From JADLDB01 sp040755835 (GTDB lineage: Bacteria > Myxococcota > Myxococcia > Myxococcales > Myxococcaceae), in the NCBI GenBank assembly GCA_040755835.1, contig JBFMAB010000100.1, forward strand, positions 186,001 through 250,000: a stretch of 64,000 nucleotides of DNA. Reading direction: 5' to 3'. The translations under genes and the position numbers were made by a program. Shown here piece after piece: positions 52,813-61,069 of the stretch. The first letter of the stretch is position 1, and each line of letters begins with the position of its first letter. Under the pieces are notes generated by a model. That model was not told the DNA's origin. It did not search any database and saw only the letters and a program-made list of their open reading frames with translations.

Positions 52813-53736
52813 CTACTTCGCGACCTTCTTCTTCTTCGCGGGCTTCCCGGCGGCGGCTTCCGCGGACCGCGGCGCGCGCTTGGGCGGCTTGCGCTCGGTG
52901 TCCCCGGGCGCGGGTGCTTCCGCGACGGCGGCCACCGGAGCCGGCGCGGCGTTCGGCGAGACGCTCCCGCGCGCCAGCGACGCCTTGAGCGCCTCCATGA
53001 GGTCGACCACGCGGGCCTGCGGCGCGGGCACGGGCGTGAGATCGACGGCCTCGCCCTTCACCTTGGCGTCCAGCATCGCGCGCAGCTTCTCGCGGTACTC
53101 GTCCTTGTACTTCGAGACGTCGAACTTCGGCTGCGCGAGCGCGGAGATGAACTGCTTGGCCAGTCCCAACTCGGCGTCGGTGATGGACGCGTCGGGGATG
53201 GGGATGTCGCCGAGCTTCCTCACCTCGTCGTCGTAGCGCAGCTGCTGCATGACGATCGCGCCGGCCATGGGGCGCAGGAGAATGAGGTTCTGCTTCCCGC
53301 GGTTGACGTAGCGGGCGATCGCCGCCTGCTTCGCGTCCTCGAGCGCGGCGGCCAGCAGCTTGTACGCCCGCTCGGCGCCCTTGTCGGGGCCCAGGTAGTA
53401 CCCGTTGTCGAAGTAGAGCGGATCGACGGTCTCGAGGGGGACGAACTCGGTGATCTCCATCGCGCGGGAGGTCGCGAGCTCCAACTTCTCGAGCTCCTCG
53501 TCGCTGACGATGACGTACTGGTCCTTGGCGTACTCGTAGCCCTTGACGATCTTCTCCCGGGGCACGGCCTCGCCCGTCTCGGGGTCGATCATCTGCTGCT
53601 TCAGGCGGATCTTCTTGTCCGCGTGGAGCTGGTTGAACGAGATCTTCCCGCCCGACTCGCTCGCCGAGAACACCTTCACGGGGATGTTCACCAGCCCGAA
53701 GCTGATGGTCCCCGAACTCATCGCGCGTGCGCTCAT
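52813..53736 (-). CDS. ku: Ku protein for non-homologous end joining
   Basis: 307 residues from the ATG at 53736. A prokaryotic Ku core: SSGTISFGLVNIPVKVFSAS, IVKGYEYAKDQYVIVSDEEL, ITEFVPLETVDPLYFDNGYYL, ILLRPMAGAIVMQQLRYDDEVR, and the C-terminal lysine-rich tail (KPAKKKKVAK). Ku homodimers ring DNA ends and recruit LigD. The tail, rich in Ala, Pro and Lys, is typical of the DNA-binding extension of actinobacterial and myxobacterial Ku. It is divergent from ligD with only 26 bases between start codons. An ATG five codons downstream (53721) is an alternative start. Confidence 0.97.
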   Translation of the reverse strand: MSARAMSSGTISFGLVNIPVKVFSASESGGKISFNQLHADKKIRLKQQMIDPETGEAVPREKIVKGYEYAKDQYVIVSDEELEKLELATSRAMEITEFVPLETVDPLYFDNGYYLGPDKGAERAYKLLAAALEDAKQAAIARYVNRGKQNLILLRPMAGAIVMQQLRYDDEVRKLGDIPIPDASITDAELGLAKQFISALAQPKFDVSKYKDEYREKLRAMLDAKVKGEAVDLTPVPAPQARVVDLMEALKASLARGSVSPNAAPAPVAAVAEAPAPGDTERKPPKRAPRSAEAAAGKPAKKKKVAK

Positions 53737-53762
53737 GGCCCGGTACCGTAGTCGACCTGACG

Positions 53763-55631
53763 ATGCCTCCAATAATCCGGGCCGACGACATCGTGCTACA
53801 GCTTGCGGAGCCGCGGCCCCAGGCCTTCACCGCGGCAGGCTGGGCCTTCGAGCTGAAGTTCGACGGGTTCCGGTTGCTTGTGGAGCGCATCGGCGGAACA
53901 GTCCGCCTGGTCTTGCGGCGAGGTCGCGAGGCGACCGAGCAGTTCCCCGAGGTGGCCGACGCGCTGGCCGCGCTGCCCGGCGGCGACTTCATCCTCGACG
54001 GGGAGCTGGTGATCCAGGACCAGGAAGGCCGGCCCATCTTCCAGCGGCTGCTCAAGCGCTCGACGCTGACGCACGCGCGGGACATCGCGAAGGGGCTGCA
54101 GGCCGATCCGGCGGTGTACTTCGCGTTCGACCTGCTGATGTACGGGGGCGTGGATCTCCGCGACGAGCCGCTCGCGAAGCGCAAGGCGCTGCTGCTCGAG
54201 AAGATCCCGAAGGCCGATCGCGTGCTGCCGGTCGAGCACGTGGAGACGCAGGGCGAGGCGTTGCTCGAGGCGGTGAAGGCGAAGGGCCTCGAGGGGATCG
54301 TGGCGAAGCGGCTCGACGCGCCGTACCGCGGCGGGCGCACCGACACGTGGCTCAAGATCGCGCTCAAGCACGTCGCGGACTTCGCCGTCGTCGGCTGGGC
54401 GGACGACTGGGGCGCGCTGTACCTGGCGACGTGGGACGGGGCGCGCTTCGTGTATGCGGGCAAGGTGGGCAGCGGCTTCACGCCGAAGGTCGCCGAGTCG
54501 CTCAAGCCCGAGTTGGAGGCGCATCGCGTGCACGGGCCTCCGTGCGCGGGGGATCCACCGCGCGAGAAGGAAGCCGTCTGGTGCACGCCGACGGTGGTCG
54601 TGGAGGTCCGCTACAAGAACTGGCCCGAAGGGCTGTCGCTGCGCGAGCCGGCCTTCCTGCGCGTGCGCGACGACAAGACGCCGAAGGAGTGCCTCACGCC
54701 GACGAAGGGCCTCGCGCCGGCTCCGACAGCCGCGCCGCCGCCGCCCGCCGGCGTCAGGGTGTCGAACGCCGACAAGGTGTTCTTCCCCGAGAGCGGGATC
54801 ACCAAGGGTGAGCTGGTCAGCTACTACCGCGCCGTCTCGGGTTGGCTCCTGCCGTACTTGCGCGATCGCCCGCTGATGCTGACGCGCTACCCCGACGGCA
54901 TCACCGGGAAGTCCTTCTTCCAGAAGGCGAAGCCCGCCGGCGCGCCGGCGTTCATCCGCACGGTGAGCGTCTTCAACGAGGAGGAGGGCCGGCGGCTCGA
55001 GCAGATCGTCTGTGACGATCTCCGCACGCTGGAGTGGTGCGCGAACATGGGGGCGATCCCCCTGCACATTCCGGCGGCGCGGGTGGCGACGATCGACCGT
55101 TCCGACTGGGTGGTGATCGACTTCGATCCCAAGGACGCGCCGTTCGATCACGTCATCACGCTCGCGCGGACGCTGAGAGGCCTGTGCGATGACGCGAAGC
55201 TGCCGTCGTTCCCCAAGACGAGCGGCTCGTCGGGGCTCCACGTGCTCATCCCGATCGGGCTGCAGCTCGATCACGACGGCGCGAAGCAGCTGGCCGAGCT
55301 GCTCGCGACGCTACTCGTGCAGGCGAACCCGAAGATCGCCACGCTTGAGCGAACCATGAAGAAGCGCGGTGGACGGGTGTACGTCGACGCTGGCCAGAAC
55401 GGGGCAGGGCGGCTCATCGCCGCGCCGCTGTGCGTGCGGCCGCTCCCGGGCGCGCCGGTGTCGATGCCGCTCACCTGGGACGAGGTGAAGAGGGGCCTCG
55501 GCCCGCGGCAATTCACGATCCGCGACGCGATCGCCCGGCTCGAGCAGCGCGGCGACCCGATGGCGAAGGTGCTCGAGCTCAAGCCTGATCTCGCGAAGGC
55601 GATTGAGCGCCTGTCCGGGAGCTTCCGATGA
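53763..55631 (+). CDS. ligD: LigD: ATP-dependent DNA ligase-polymerase for NHEJ
   Basis: 622 residues in two domains. Residues ~1-310 form an ATP-dependent DNA ligase: the adenylated lysine is K32 in ELKFDGFR, followed by DFILDGELV, GLEGIVAKRLDAPYRGGRT and WLKIA. Residues ~330-610 form the LigD primase/polymerase (KVFFPESGITKGELVSYY, WVVIDFDPKDAPFDHV with metal-binding aspartates, FPKTSGSSGLHVLIP). The 3'-phosphoesterase domain of longer LigD proteins is absent. With Ku it repairs double-strand breaks without a template. The start at 53763 follows the divergent Ku start by 26 bases. Confidence 0.97.
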   Translation: MPPIIRADDIVLQLAEPRPQAFTAAGWAFELKFDGFRLLVERIGGTVRLVLRRGREATEQFPEVADALAALPGGDFILDGELVIQDQEGRPIFQRLLKRSTLTHARDIAKGLQADPAVYFAFDLLMYGGVDLRDEPLAKRKALLLEKIPKADRVLPVEHVETQGEALLEAVKAKGLEGIVAKRLDAPYRGGRTDTWLKIALKHVADFAVVGWADDWGALYLATWDGARFVYAGKVGSGFTPKVAESLKPELEAHRVHGPPCAGDPPREKEAVWCTPTVVVEVRYKNWPEGLSLREPAFLRVRDDKTPKECLTPTKGLAPAPTAAPPPPAGVRVSNADKVFFPESGITKGELVSYYRAVSGWLLPYLRDRPLMLTRYPDGITGKSFFQKAKPAGAPAFIRTVSVFNEEEGRRLEQIVCDDLRTLEWCANMGAIPLHIPAARVATIDRSDWVVIDFDPKDAPFDHVITLARTLRGLCDDAKLPSFPKTSGSSGLHVLIPIGLQLDHDGAKQLAELLATLLVQANPKIATLERTMKKRGGRVYVDAGQNGAGRLIAAPLCVRPLPGAPVSMPLTWDEVKRGLGPRQFTIRDAIARLEQRGDPMAKVLELKPDLAKAIERLSGSFR

Positions 55632-56230
55632 ATGCAGCCGCGCGGCGCTCGTCCACCGGGCCGATGAAGGGGCTGCTCGTCACCATCGTCTTCGCGCTCC
55701 TGGCGTGCGCCCCGCGAAAGGCGATCGCACCGGACCCGGCGCCGCTGCCCACCCCGCACCCGGGCTCGACCTTCGTCGCGCAGGGGTTCCTGGAGACGCC
55801 GAAGGACGGCGCCGGGTCGCTCCTGGCCGCGGTCAGCGTCACCCCTGCCGACCTGGTGACGCGCGAGGCGTCGCTGGAGTCGATTGGTTTCGCCGTGCTC
55901 CGGTCGGACGAGGACGTCGCCGCGGCGGGGCACTCACTCGCGGCGCCCGTCGACTTCTCGCGGTGGGTGCTCGTCGTGCCGCTGTCCGCCTCGCCGCGGC
56001 TGGTGCCATTGCCCGCGACGATCCGCTGGGTCGAGGCGCAGGACCGCGCGGTCGAGGTTCGCATCGGCAATCCCTGCGCGGGGATCTGCGGCGGCGCGTC
56101 GATCGCCCAGCAGCACGCGCAGGAATGCCGGCTGGCACACCTCGCGGACGCGTACCTGGTGCCACGCCCGGTCGAGACGCTGCGCGTCGTTCGCACGTTC
56201 GATCGGCCGTGCGACCCGCGCCTGCCGTGA
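55628..56230 (+). CDS. Small hypothetical lipoprotein
   Basis: 200 residues with a signal ending FALLAC, a lipobox, and proline-rich linker (PAPLPTPHPG). The mature part has beta strands (FSRWVLVVPLSAS, VEVRIGNPCAGIC) and a CAGIC/CRLAHL cysteine cluster that could form two disulfides. I recognise no family. The start ATG overlaps the ligD stop (ATGA), which suggests translational coupling; an in-frame ATG at 55664 would give a shorter, more usual signal peptide. A link to DNA repair is not implied. Confidence 0.7.
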   Translation: MNAAARRSSTGPMKGLLVTIVFALLACAPRKAIAPDPAPLPTPHPGSTFVAQGFLETPKDGAGSLLAAVSVTPADLVTREASLESIGFAVLRSDEDVAAAGHSLAAPVDFSRWVLVVPLSASPRLVPLPATIRWVEAQDRAVEVRIGNPCAGICGGASIAQQHAQECRLAHLADAYLVPRPVETLRVVRTFDRPCDPRLP

Positions 56231-56231
56231 C

Positions 56232-57101
56232 TCAGCGGCCCTGGGCGATGCGCCGCACCACGACGCCCGCGGCCTGCATGCCGAAGATGGACGTGACGAA
56301 GGCCACCGAGCCGTCGATCTGGTTGCGCGACTCGCAGCTGTGGAACTCGTTCTCGCCCTGCGGGCAGACGCACATGAAGCCGCCGTGCGCCGCGTCGTAG
56401 TGCACCGGCACGGGATCGCGCCGCGGCTCGATGGAGAAGACCGCGGTGATGCCGGTCGGCCGGTTGGTGTCGATGGCGTACTTCCGCTTGAGCAGCTTGC
56501 GGATGTCCTTCGCGAACGGATCCATGTGCGTCTCGCAGAGATCCTCGACTCGGATGTACGTCGGGTCGAGGCGGCCGGCGGCGCCCATGCTGCTCACCAC
56601 GGGGATCCCGCGCTGCACGCAGGCGTTCAGCAGGTGCAGCTTCGCCTTCACGTTGTCGATCGCGTCGACGACGTAGTCCCAGTGGCCCGAGAGGAGCTGC
56701 TCGCTCGTCTCTTCCCGGTAGAACTCGACGATGGGAGTAATGGACGCGTCGGGGTTGATGGACCTGCAGCGCTGCGCCATCAGCTCGGCCTTGGGCTTGC
56801 CGACGGTGCTGACGGTGGCGTGGAGCTGCCGGTTGGTGTTGGTGACGCAGACGAGATCGAAATCCACCAGCGTGAGGTGCCCCACGCCGCTGCGCACGAG
56901 GCCCTCCGCCGCGTAGCTGCCGACGCCGCCCAGGCCGAACACGACGACGCGCGCGTCCTGCAGGCGCTTCATGCCCGCGTCGCCGATCAGCCGGCCGGTG
57001 CGGTCGAAGCGGCGGTGCAGCCGGAACGCGTTCGCTCTCCCCGAGTCGGGGAGCGGGTCGGGGTGAGGCTGAGAACCGTTTCCAGTGGGCTGCTCCTGCA
57101 T
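56232..57101 (-). CDS. tcdA: tRNA threonylcarbamoyladenosine dehydratase
   Basis: 289 residues, E1/ThiF-like. RVVVFGLGGVGSYAAEGLVR is the ATP-binding loop, TLVDFDLVCVTNTNRQLHA matches the arginine finger, and DYVVDAIDNVKAKLHLLNAC follows. C-terminal VAFVTSIFGMQAAGVVVRRI is family-typical. TcdA (CsdL) cyclises N6-threonylcarbamoyladenosine in tRNA to a hydantoin with ATP. An adjacent csdE/A pair is absent. The N-terminal ~25 residues include PHPDPLPDSGRA, which is a REP-like palindrome in translation, so the real start may be later or the repeat was accepted as coding. Convergent with the lipoprotein gene. Confidence 0.94.
   Translation of the reverse strand: MQEQPTGNGSQPHPDPLPDSGRANAFRLHRRFDRTGRLIGDAGMKRLQDARVVVFGLGGVGSYAAEGLVRSGVGHLTLVDFDLVCVTNTNRQLHATVSTVGKPKAELMAQRCRSINPDASITPIVEFYREETSEQLLSGHWDYVVDAIDNVKAKLHLLNACVQRGIPVVSSMGAAGRLDPTYIRVEDLCETHMDPFAKDIRKLLKRKYAIDTNRPTGITAVFSIEPRRDPVPVHYDAAHGGFMCVCPQGENEFHSCESRNQIDGSVAFVTSIFGMQAAGVVVRRIAQGR
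57035..57069. repeat. REP-like palindrome, copy 2
   Basis: CTCTCCCCGAGTCGGGGAG with GCGGGTCGGGGTGAGGC matches the pattern of the copy at 41062. It lies inside the N-terminal coding part of tcdA. Confidence 0.65.
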
Positions 57102-57143
57102 GGCGCCCCTTCTGCACGAAGCGGCCGTCCGAGCGCAACCGGC

Positions 57144-57932
57144 TCAGCCGCCGAGGCGGGGGCCGAAGAAGCGCCGGGCGTTGGCGCTGGTGAGCGCGCG
57201 CATCGCTTCGGGAGACACGCCGCGGACCGCCGCCATGGCGTCGATGACGAGCGACACGTACGCGGGCTCGCTGCGCTGTCCGCGGTGCGGGTGCGGCGCC
57301 TGGTCCGGCGCGTCCGTCTCGGCCATGAGCCGCTCGTCCGGGACCGCCCGCAGCGCGTCCAGCGGCCGCCGTGCTTCGGTGAAGCTGACCGGCCCGGCGA
57401 AAGAGAAGTGGCACCCGGCCTTCACGTAGAACGGCGTGAGACCGGCGCTGCCCGAGTAGCTGTGCAGGAGCAGCCCGGCGGCGGGGATCGCCTCGCGCTT
57501 CAGGTACCGCTGCAGGTGCGGGTGCGCCCGGTAGCAATGCACGAGCAGCGGCAGCCGGTGCTTCCGCGCCAGCGCGACGTGCGCGTGGAAGACGGCCAGC
57601 TGCCGGTCCATCGGCGCGCCGGCCTCCGATGGGCCGTCCAGCCCGCATTCGCCGACGGCGATCGCCTCGCCGAGGGAGAGCAGCTCGTCGAGCCGCGCGA
57701 GGTGCTGGTCGTCGTCGCCCGGCGGCAGCTCGGGCAACAGCTGCGGGTGGATCCCCAGGCCCACCTGCACGCGCGCGTCGCGCTTCGGCCACTCGAGCAG
57801 CGCGTCCCAGCGACCGGGGCCGATCGCCGGCACCACCAGCGCCTCCACGCCCGCCGCCCACGCGCGCTCCAGCACCGCGTCGCGATCGCCGTCGAAGCGC
57901 GGGACGTCGAGGTGGCAGTGGGTGTCGATCAT
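57144..57932 (-). CDS. TatD-family metal-dependent DNase/hydrolase
   Basis: 262 residues from the ATG at 57932. A TIM-barrel hydrolase: MIDTHCHLDVPRFDGDRD carries the first His-x-His metal pair, AVGECGLDGP the glutamate, LPLLVHCYRAHP and GLLLHSYSG the next histidines, and MAETDAPDQAPHPHRG the last aspartate. TatD enzymes are 3'-5' exonucleases or quality-control deacylases. An in-frame ATG at 58034 is possible but adds an arginine-rich 34-residue segment. About 40 bases upstream of tcdA, on the same strand. Confidence 0.95.
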   Translation of the reverse strand: MIDTHCHLDVPRFDGDRDAVLERAWAAGVEALVVPAIGPGRWDALLEWPKRDARVQVGLGIHPQLLPELPPGDDDQHLARLDELLSLGEAIAVGECGLDGPSEAGAPMDRQLAVFHAHVALARKHRLPLLVHCYRAHPHLQRYLKREAIPAAGLLLHSYSGSAGLTPFYVKAGCHFSFAGPVSFTEARRPLDALRAVPDERLMAETDAPDQAPHPHRGQRSEPAYVSLVIDAMAAVRGVSPEAMRALTSANARRFFGPRLGG

Positions 57933-58082
57933 CAGAGCGGCCTCATTGGCGTGACGCCTCAGGTGCTTTCGTTCGGCGCGCTCGGAGAGAAGCGCTCCCC
58001 GCGCGCGGCGGACGCCCACGCGGGGCTCGCTCACGGCGTCGATCGACAGCTCTCCGCGTTCCGCGTGGGGTGAACCCCGTCG

Positions 58083-58313
58083 TCAGAAATTCGGCTTCAC
58101 GCCCTGAGCCTGCGCCTTCGCGAGCAGCGCCTCGTGCTCGGCGTCGGTCGCCTCCGTCGCCTCCTCGATCAGCATCTGCGGCACGTCGTGCTCGACGCGG
58201 TACTTCCGCTTGAGCCGCGGGTTGTAGAGCACCCCGTCGGCCGCGAAGTACAGGAGCGGGCCCTTGTCCTCCGGGCACGCGAGGATCTCGAGAAGCCGCG
58301 CGTCGATCGCCAT
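58083..58313 (-). CDS. Trm112 family protein (YcaR-like)
   Basis: 76 residues. MAIDARLLEILACPEDKGPLLY is the Trm112 signature (LLxILxCPxxKG); the usual second CxxC pair is absent, as in many bacterial forms. RLKRKYRVEHDVPQMLIEEA finishes the domain. In bacteria it can be a small partner of methyltransferases or LPS enzymes; no partner is adjacent. The C-terminal ~20 residues (AEHEALLAKAQAQGVKPNF) are an extra helix. The gene is 150 bases before TatD, on the same strand. Confidence 0.93.
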   Translation of the reverse strand: MAIDARLLEILACPEDKGPLLYFAADGVLYNPRLKRKYRVEHDVPQMLIEEATEATDAEHEALLAKAQAQGVKPNF

Positions 58314-58411
58314 GAGGTCCGCCTTCGTAGCCCAGCGTCCAACGCCCGTCGAGCGAGGTGGCGAAGCCGGGAGGCGTCTGATTATCTCCCCCCGGTCTCG
58401 GGCAGCTCTCC

Positions 58412-61069
58412 ATGGTGTCTCGCCTCTGCCTCGTCTTCGTCTTGCTCTCCGCCGGGCTCGCCCGCGCGGACGAGGCCGTTCGCCGCGAGCTCGTCGACGC
58501 GGGCGTGCACATCCCCGTACTGACCAAGGCGCCCGAGCTGCTCGAGTTCATCGAGGCCGACTACCCGCCCGAGGCGAAGGCGCAGGGCCTCACCGCGTCG
58601 GTGAAGCTGTCCGTCATCATCGACGAGACGGGCGCCGTGTCCGACGCGCAGGTGCCCGAGCCCGTCGGCAACGGCTTCGACGAGGCGGCGATCGCTGCGG
58701 TGAAGCGCTTCCGCTTCTCGCCCGCGGAGGTGGACTTCAAGCCGTCGCCGGTGCAGATCGAATACGTCTACCACTTCGTGTTGAAGCCGCCGGAGCCGGA
58801 CGCGGGCGTGGAGGCGCCGCCCGGGGAGCCGGTGGACGCGGGTGTGAAGCTGGACGCGAAGCTGGTGGGCCAGGCGCTGGTGCGCGGCAGCCGCGGCTTC
58901 GTCCCCGGCGCGCTCGTCATCTGCGACGAGTACCCGGACCGGTTCGCCACCGCCGACGACCAGGGGAACTTTTCGCTCGCCGTGCCGTCAGGCACCTGCC
59001 ACGTGCGGGTGGCCGCCGCGGGCTTCCTCGTCTTCCAGACCGACGAGGTGCTCGCGCCCAACGAGACGCGCGAGGTGAAGTACTTCCTGATCGAAAAGGC
59101 CGACGGCATGCAGACGGTCGTCCGCGGCAAGCGCGACAAGAAGGAGGTCGTCCGCCGCACGATCAGCCGCGACGAGGTGCAGAAGGTGCCCGGCACCTTC
59201 GGCGACCCGGTGCGCGTCATCCAGAACTTCCCTGGCGTGGCGCGGGCGCCGTTCGTGCTGGGGCAGCTCATCGTCCGCGGCGCGAACCCGGCCCAGACGC
59301 TCACCTTCTTCGACGGCGTGGAGATCCCGCTGCTCTTCCACGTCGCCGGCGGCCCGTCGGTGGTGAACGCGGAGTTCCTCGACCGCCTCGACTTCTTTCC
59401 CGGCGGCTTCGGCGCGCGCTACGGCCGCGCGGTCGGCGGCGTCGTCGATGTGCAGAGCCGCAAGGGCGCCAGCGACACCTGGCATGGCAGCGCGAAGATC
59501 GATCTCCTCGACACCGCGCTCTTCTTCCAGGCGCCGATCGCGAAGGACGTGTCCATCGCCGCCGCGGCGCGCCGCAGCTACGTCGACGCGCTCATCCCGC
59601 TGGTGCTGCCGCAGGATCCGCAGGGGGGCTCGCTCCTGGTGCTGCCGGTGTACTGGGACTACCAGGTGCGGCTCGACGTCGGCGCCAGGCCGGGCACCCC
59701 GCGCGCGGACGGCGCGTCGGACTACTCGCTCTTCGTCTTCGGCTCTGACGACCAGCTCAAGGTGGTGGCGTCCGGCGGTGCGCGGAACCGGGACGTGTCG
59801 GTGGACTTCCACACGTCCTTCCACCGCGTCGTGGGCGGCTGGACGTACCGGCGCGGCAACATCGGCTTCAAGTTGACGCCGTACGTCGGCTACGACCTCG
59901 CGAAGATCGACTTCGGCCTGGCCAACATCACCGCCAACCAGTGGACGGCGGGCCTGCGGCAGGATCTCGAGGTGGACGTCTCGAAGCACTTCACGCTGCG
60001 GGCGGGCGCGGACATCTACAACCAGACGATCGTCGGCGAGGCCGAGTTGCCGGTGATCAGCGGCGTGCAGTTCGTCGAGTTCCCCGGCTCGGATCCGCAG
60101 CTCGGCACGCAGCGCGTCGCGCAGATCGTCAACACCTTCGATGGCGCGCTCTACGCGGAAGGAGACGTCAAGGTGGGGGCCTTCACCGTGACGCCGGGCG
60201 TGCGCCTCAGCCAGGCGTTCATCACGGGGCAGACGCGCTACGCCGCGGACCCGCGCCTATGGGTGCGCTTCGAGCCGTGGGAGAAGACGGCGATCAAGGG
60301 CAGCATCGGCCTGTACACGCAGCCGCCGACGGGCGCGAGCCTGGTGGACCCGCCGTTCGGCTCGCCCAACCTGGTGCACGAGAAGGCCTTCCAGAGCTCG
60401 CTGGGCGTAAGCCACCGCTTCACCGAATTCATCAACCTCGACGTGACCGGCTTCTTCAACCGGCGCTTCGACAACATCATCAATCAGACGACGCCGGTGC
60501 AGCAGCCCGACGGCAGCCTCGTCACCTACCGGCAGACGAACAACGGGCTGGGCCGGGCGTACGGCCTCGAGGTGCTCGCCCGCCACGAGGTGTCGAAGCA
60601 CTTCTTCGGGTGGATCGCCTACACGCTGTCGCGCAGCGAGGAGTACCGCGCCGGCCGCGACACCGAGTACCGCGTCACACAGTTCGATCAGACGCACATC
60701 CTCACCGTCGTCGGCAGCGTGAAGCTGCCGTACGGCTTCGAGCTGGGCGCGCGGTTCCGCTACGTCACCGGGCAGCCCAAGTCGCCGCTGATCCACGACT
60801 ACGACGTGTACCAGGCCGACGCGAACAGCTTTTCGGGCACCTTCGGCGCGTCGCGCAGCGCGCGCTCGAAGGACTTCAACCAACTCGACATTCGCCTCGA
60901 CAAGTACTTCGTCTTCGAGCGCTGGACGCTGGACGTGTACCTCGACGTGCAGAACGTCTACTGGGCGAAAAACGTCGAGACGACCTTCTACGACTACCGC
61001 TTCCGGCAGGAGTTCGAGGTGCCGGGCATCCCCATCCTCCCCGTGCTCGGGGTGAAGGCGAGCTTCTGA
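58412..61069 (+). CDS. TonB-dependent receptor with N-terminal TonB domain
   Basis: 885 residues. A signal peptide (MVSRLCLVFVLLSAGLARAD) is followed by a TonB C-terminal-like domain (residues ~45-125: ADYPPEAKAQGLTASVKLSV, AAIAAVKRFRFSPAEVDFKP). Then comes a carboxypeptidase-regulatory-like domain (~150-235), a plug (RDEVQKVPGTFGDPVRVIQN, VVNAEFLDRLDFFPGGFGAR) and a 22-strand-type barrel ending in ILPVLGVKASF. It is an outer-membrane receptor; the fused TonB-type domain is unusual. Substrate unknown. The stop overlaps a lipoprotein gene by one base, so they form a unit. Confidence 0.93.
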   Translation: MVSRLCLVFVLLSAGLARADEAVRRELVDAGVHIPVLTKAPELLEFIEADYPPEAKAQGLTASVKLSVIIDETGAVSDAQVPEPVGNGFDEAAIAAVKRFRFSPAEVDFKPSPVQIEYVYHFVLKPPEPDAGVEAPPGEPVDAGVKLDAKLVGQALVRGSRGFVPGALVICDEYPDRFATADDQGNFSLAVPSGTCHVRVAAAGFLVFQTDEVLAPNETREVKYFLIEKADGMQTVVRGKRDKKEVVRRTISRDEVQKVPGTFGDPVRVIQNFPGVARAPFVLGQLIVRGANPAQTLTFFDGVEIPLLFHVAGGPSVVNAEFLDRLDFFPGGFGARYGRAVGGVVDVQSRKGASDTWHGSAKIDLLDTALFFQAPIAKDVSIAAAARRSYVDALIPLVLPQDPQGGSLLVLPVYWDYQVRLDVGARPGTPRADGASDYSLFVFGSDDQLKVVASGGARNRDVSVDFHTSFHRVVGGWTYRRGNIGFKLTPYVGYDLAKIDFGLANITANQWTAGLRQDLEVDVSKHFTLRAGADIYNQTIVGEAELPVISGVQFVEFPGSDPQLGTQRVAQIVNTFDGALYAEGDVKVGAFTVTPGVRLSQAFITGQTRYAADPRLWVRFEPWEKTAIKGSIGLYTQPPTGASLVDPPFGSPNLVHEKAFQSSLGVSHRFTEFINLDVTGFFNRRFDNIINQTTPVQQPDGSLVTYRQTNNGLGRAYGLEVLARHEVSKHFFGWIAYTLSRSEEYRAGRDTEYRVTQFDQTHILTVVGSVKLPYGFELGARFRYVTGQPKSPLIHDYDVYQADANSFSGTFGASRSARSKDFNQLDIRLDKYFVFERWTLDVYLDVQNVYWAKNVETTFYDYRFRQEFEVPGIPILPVLGVKASF

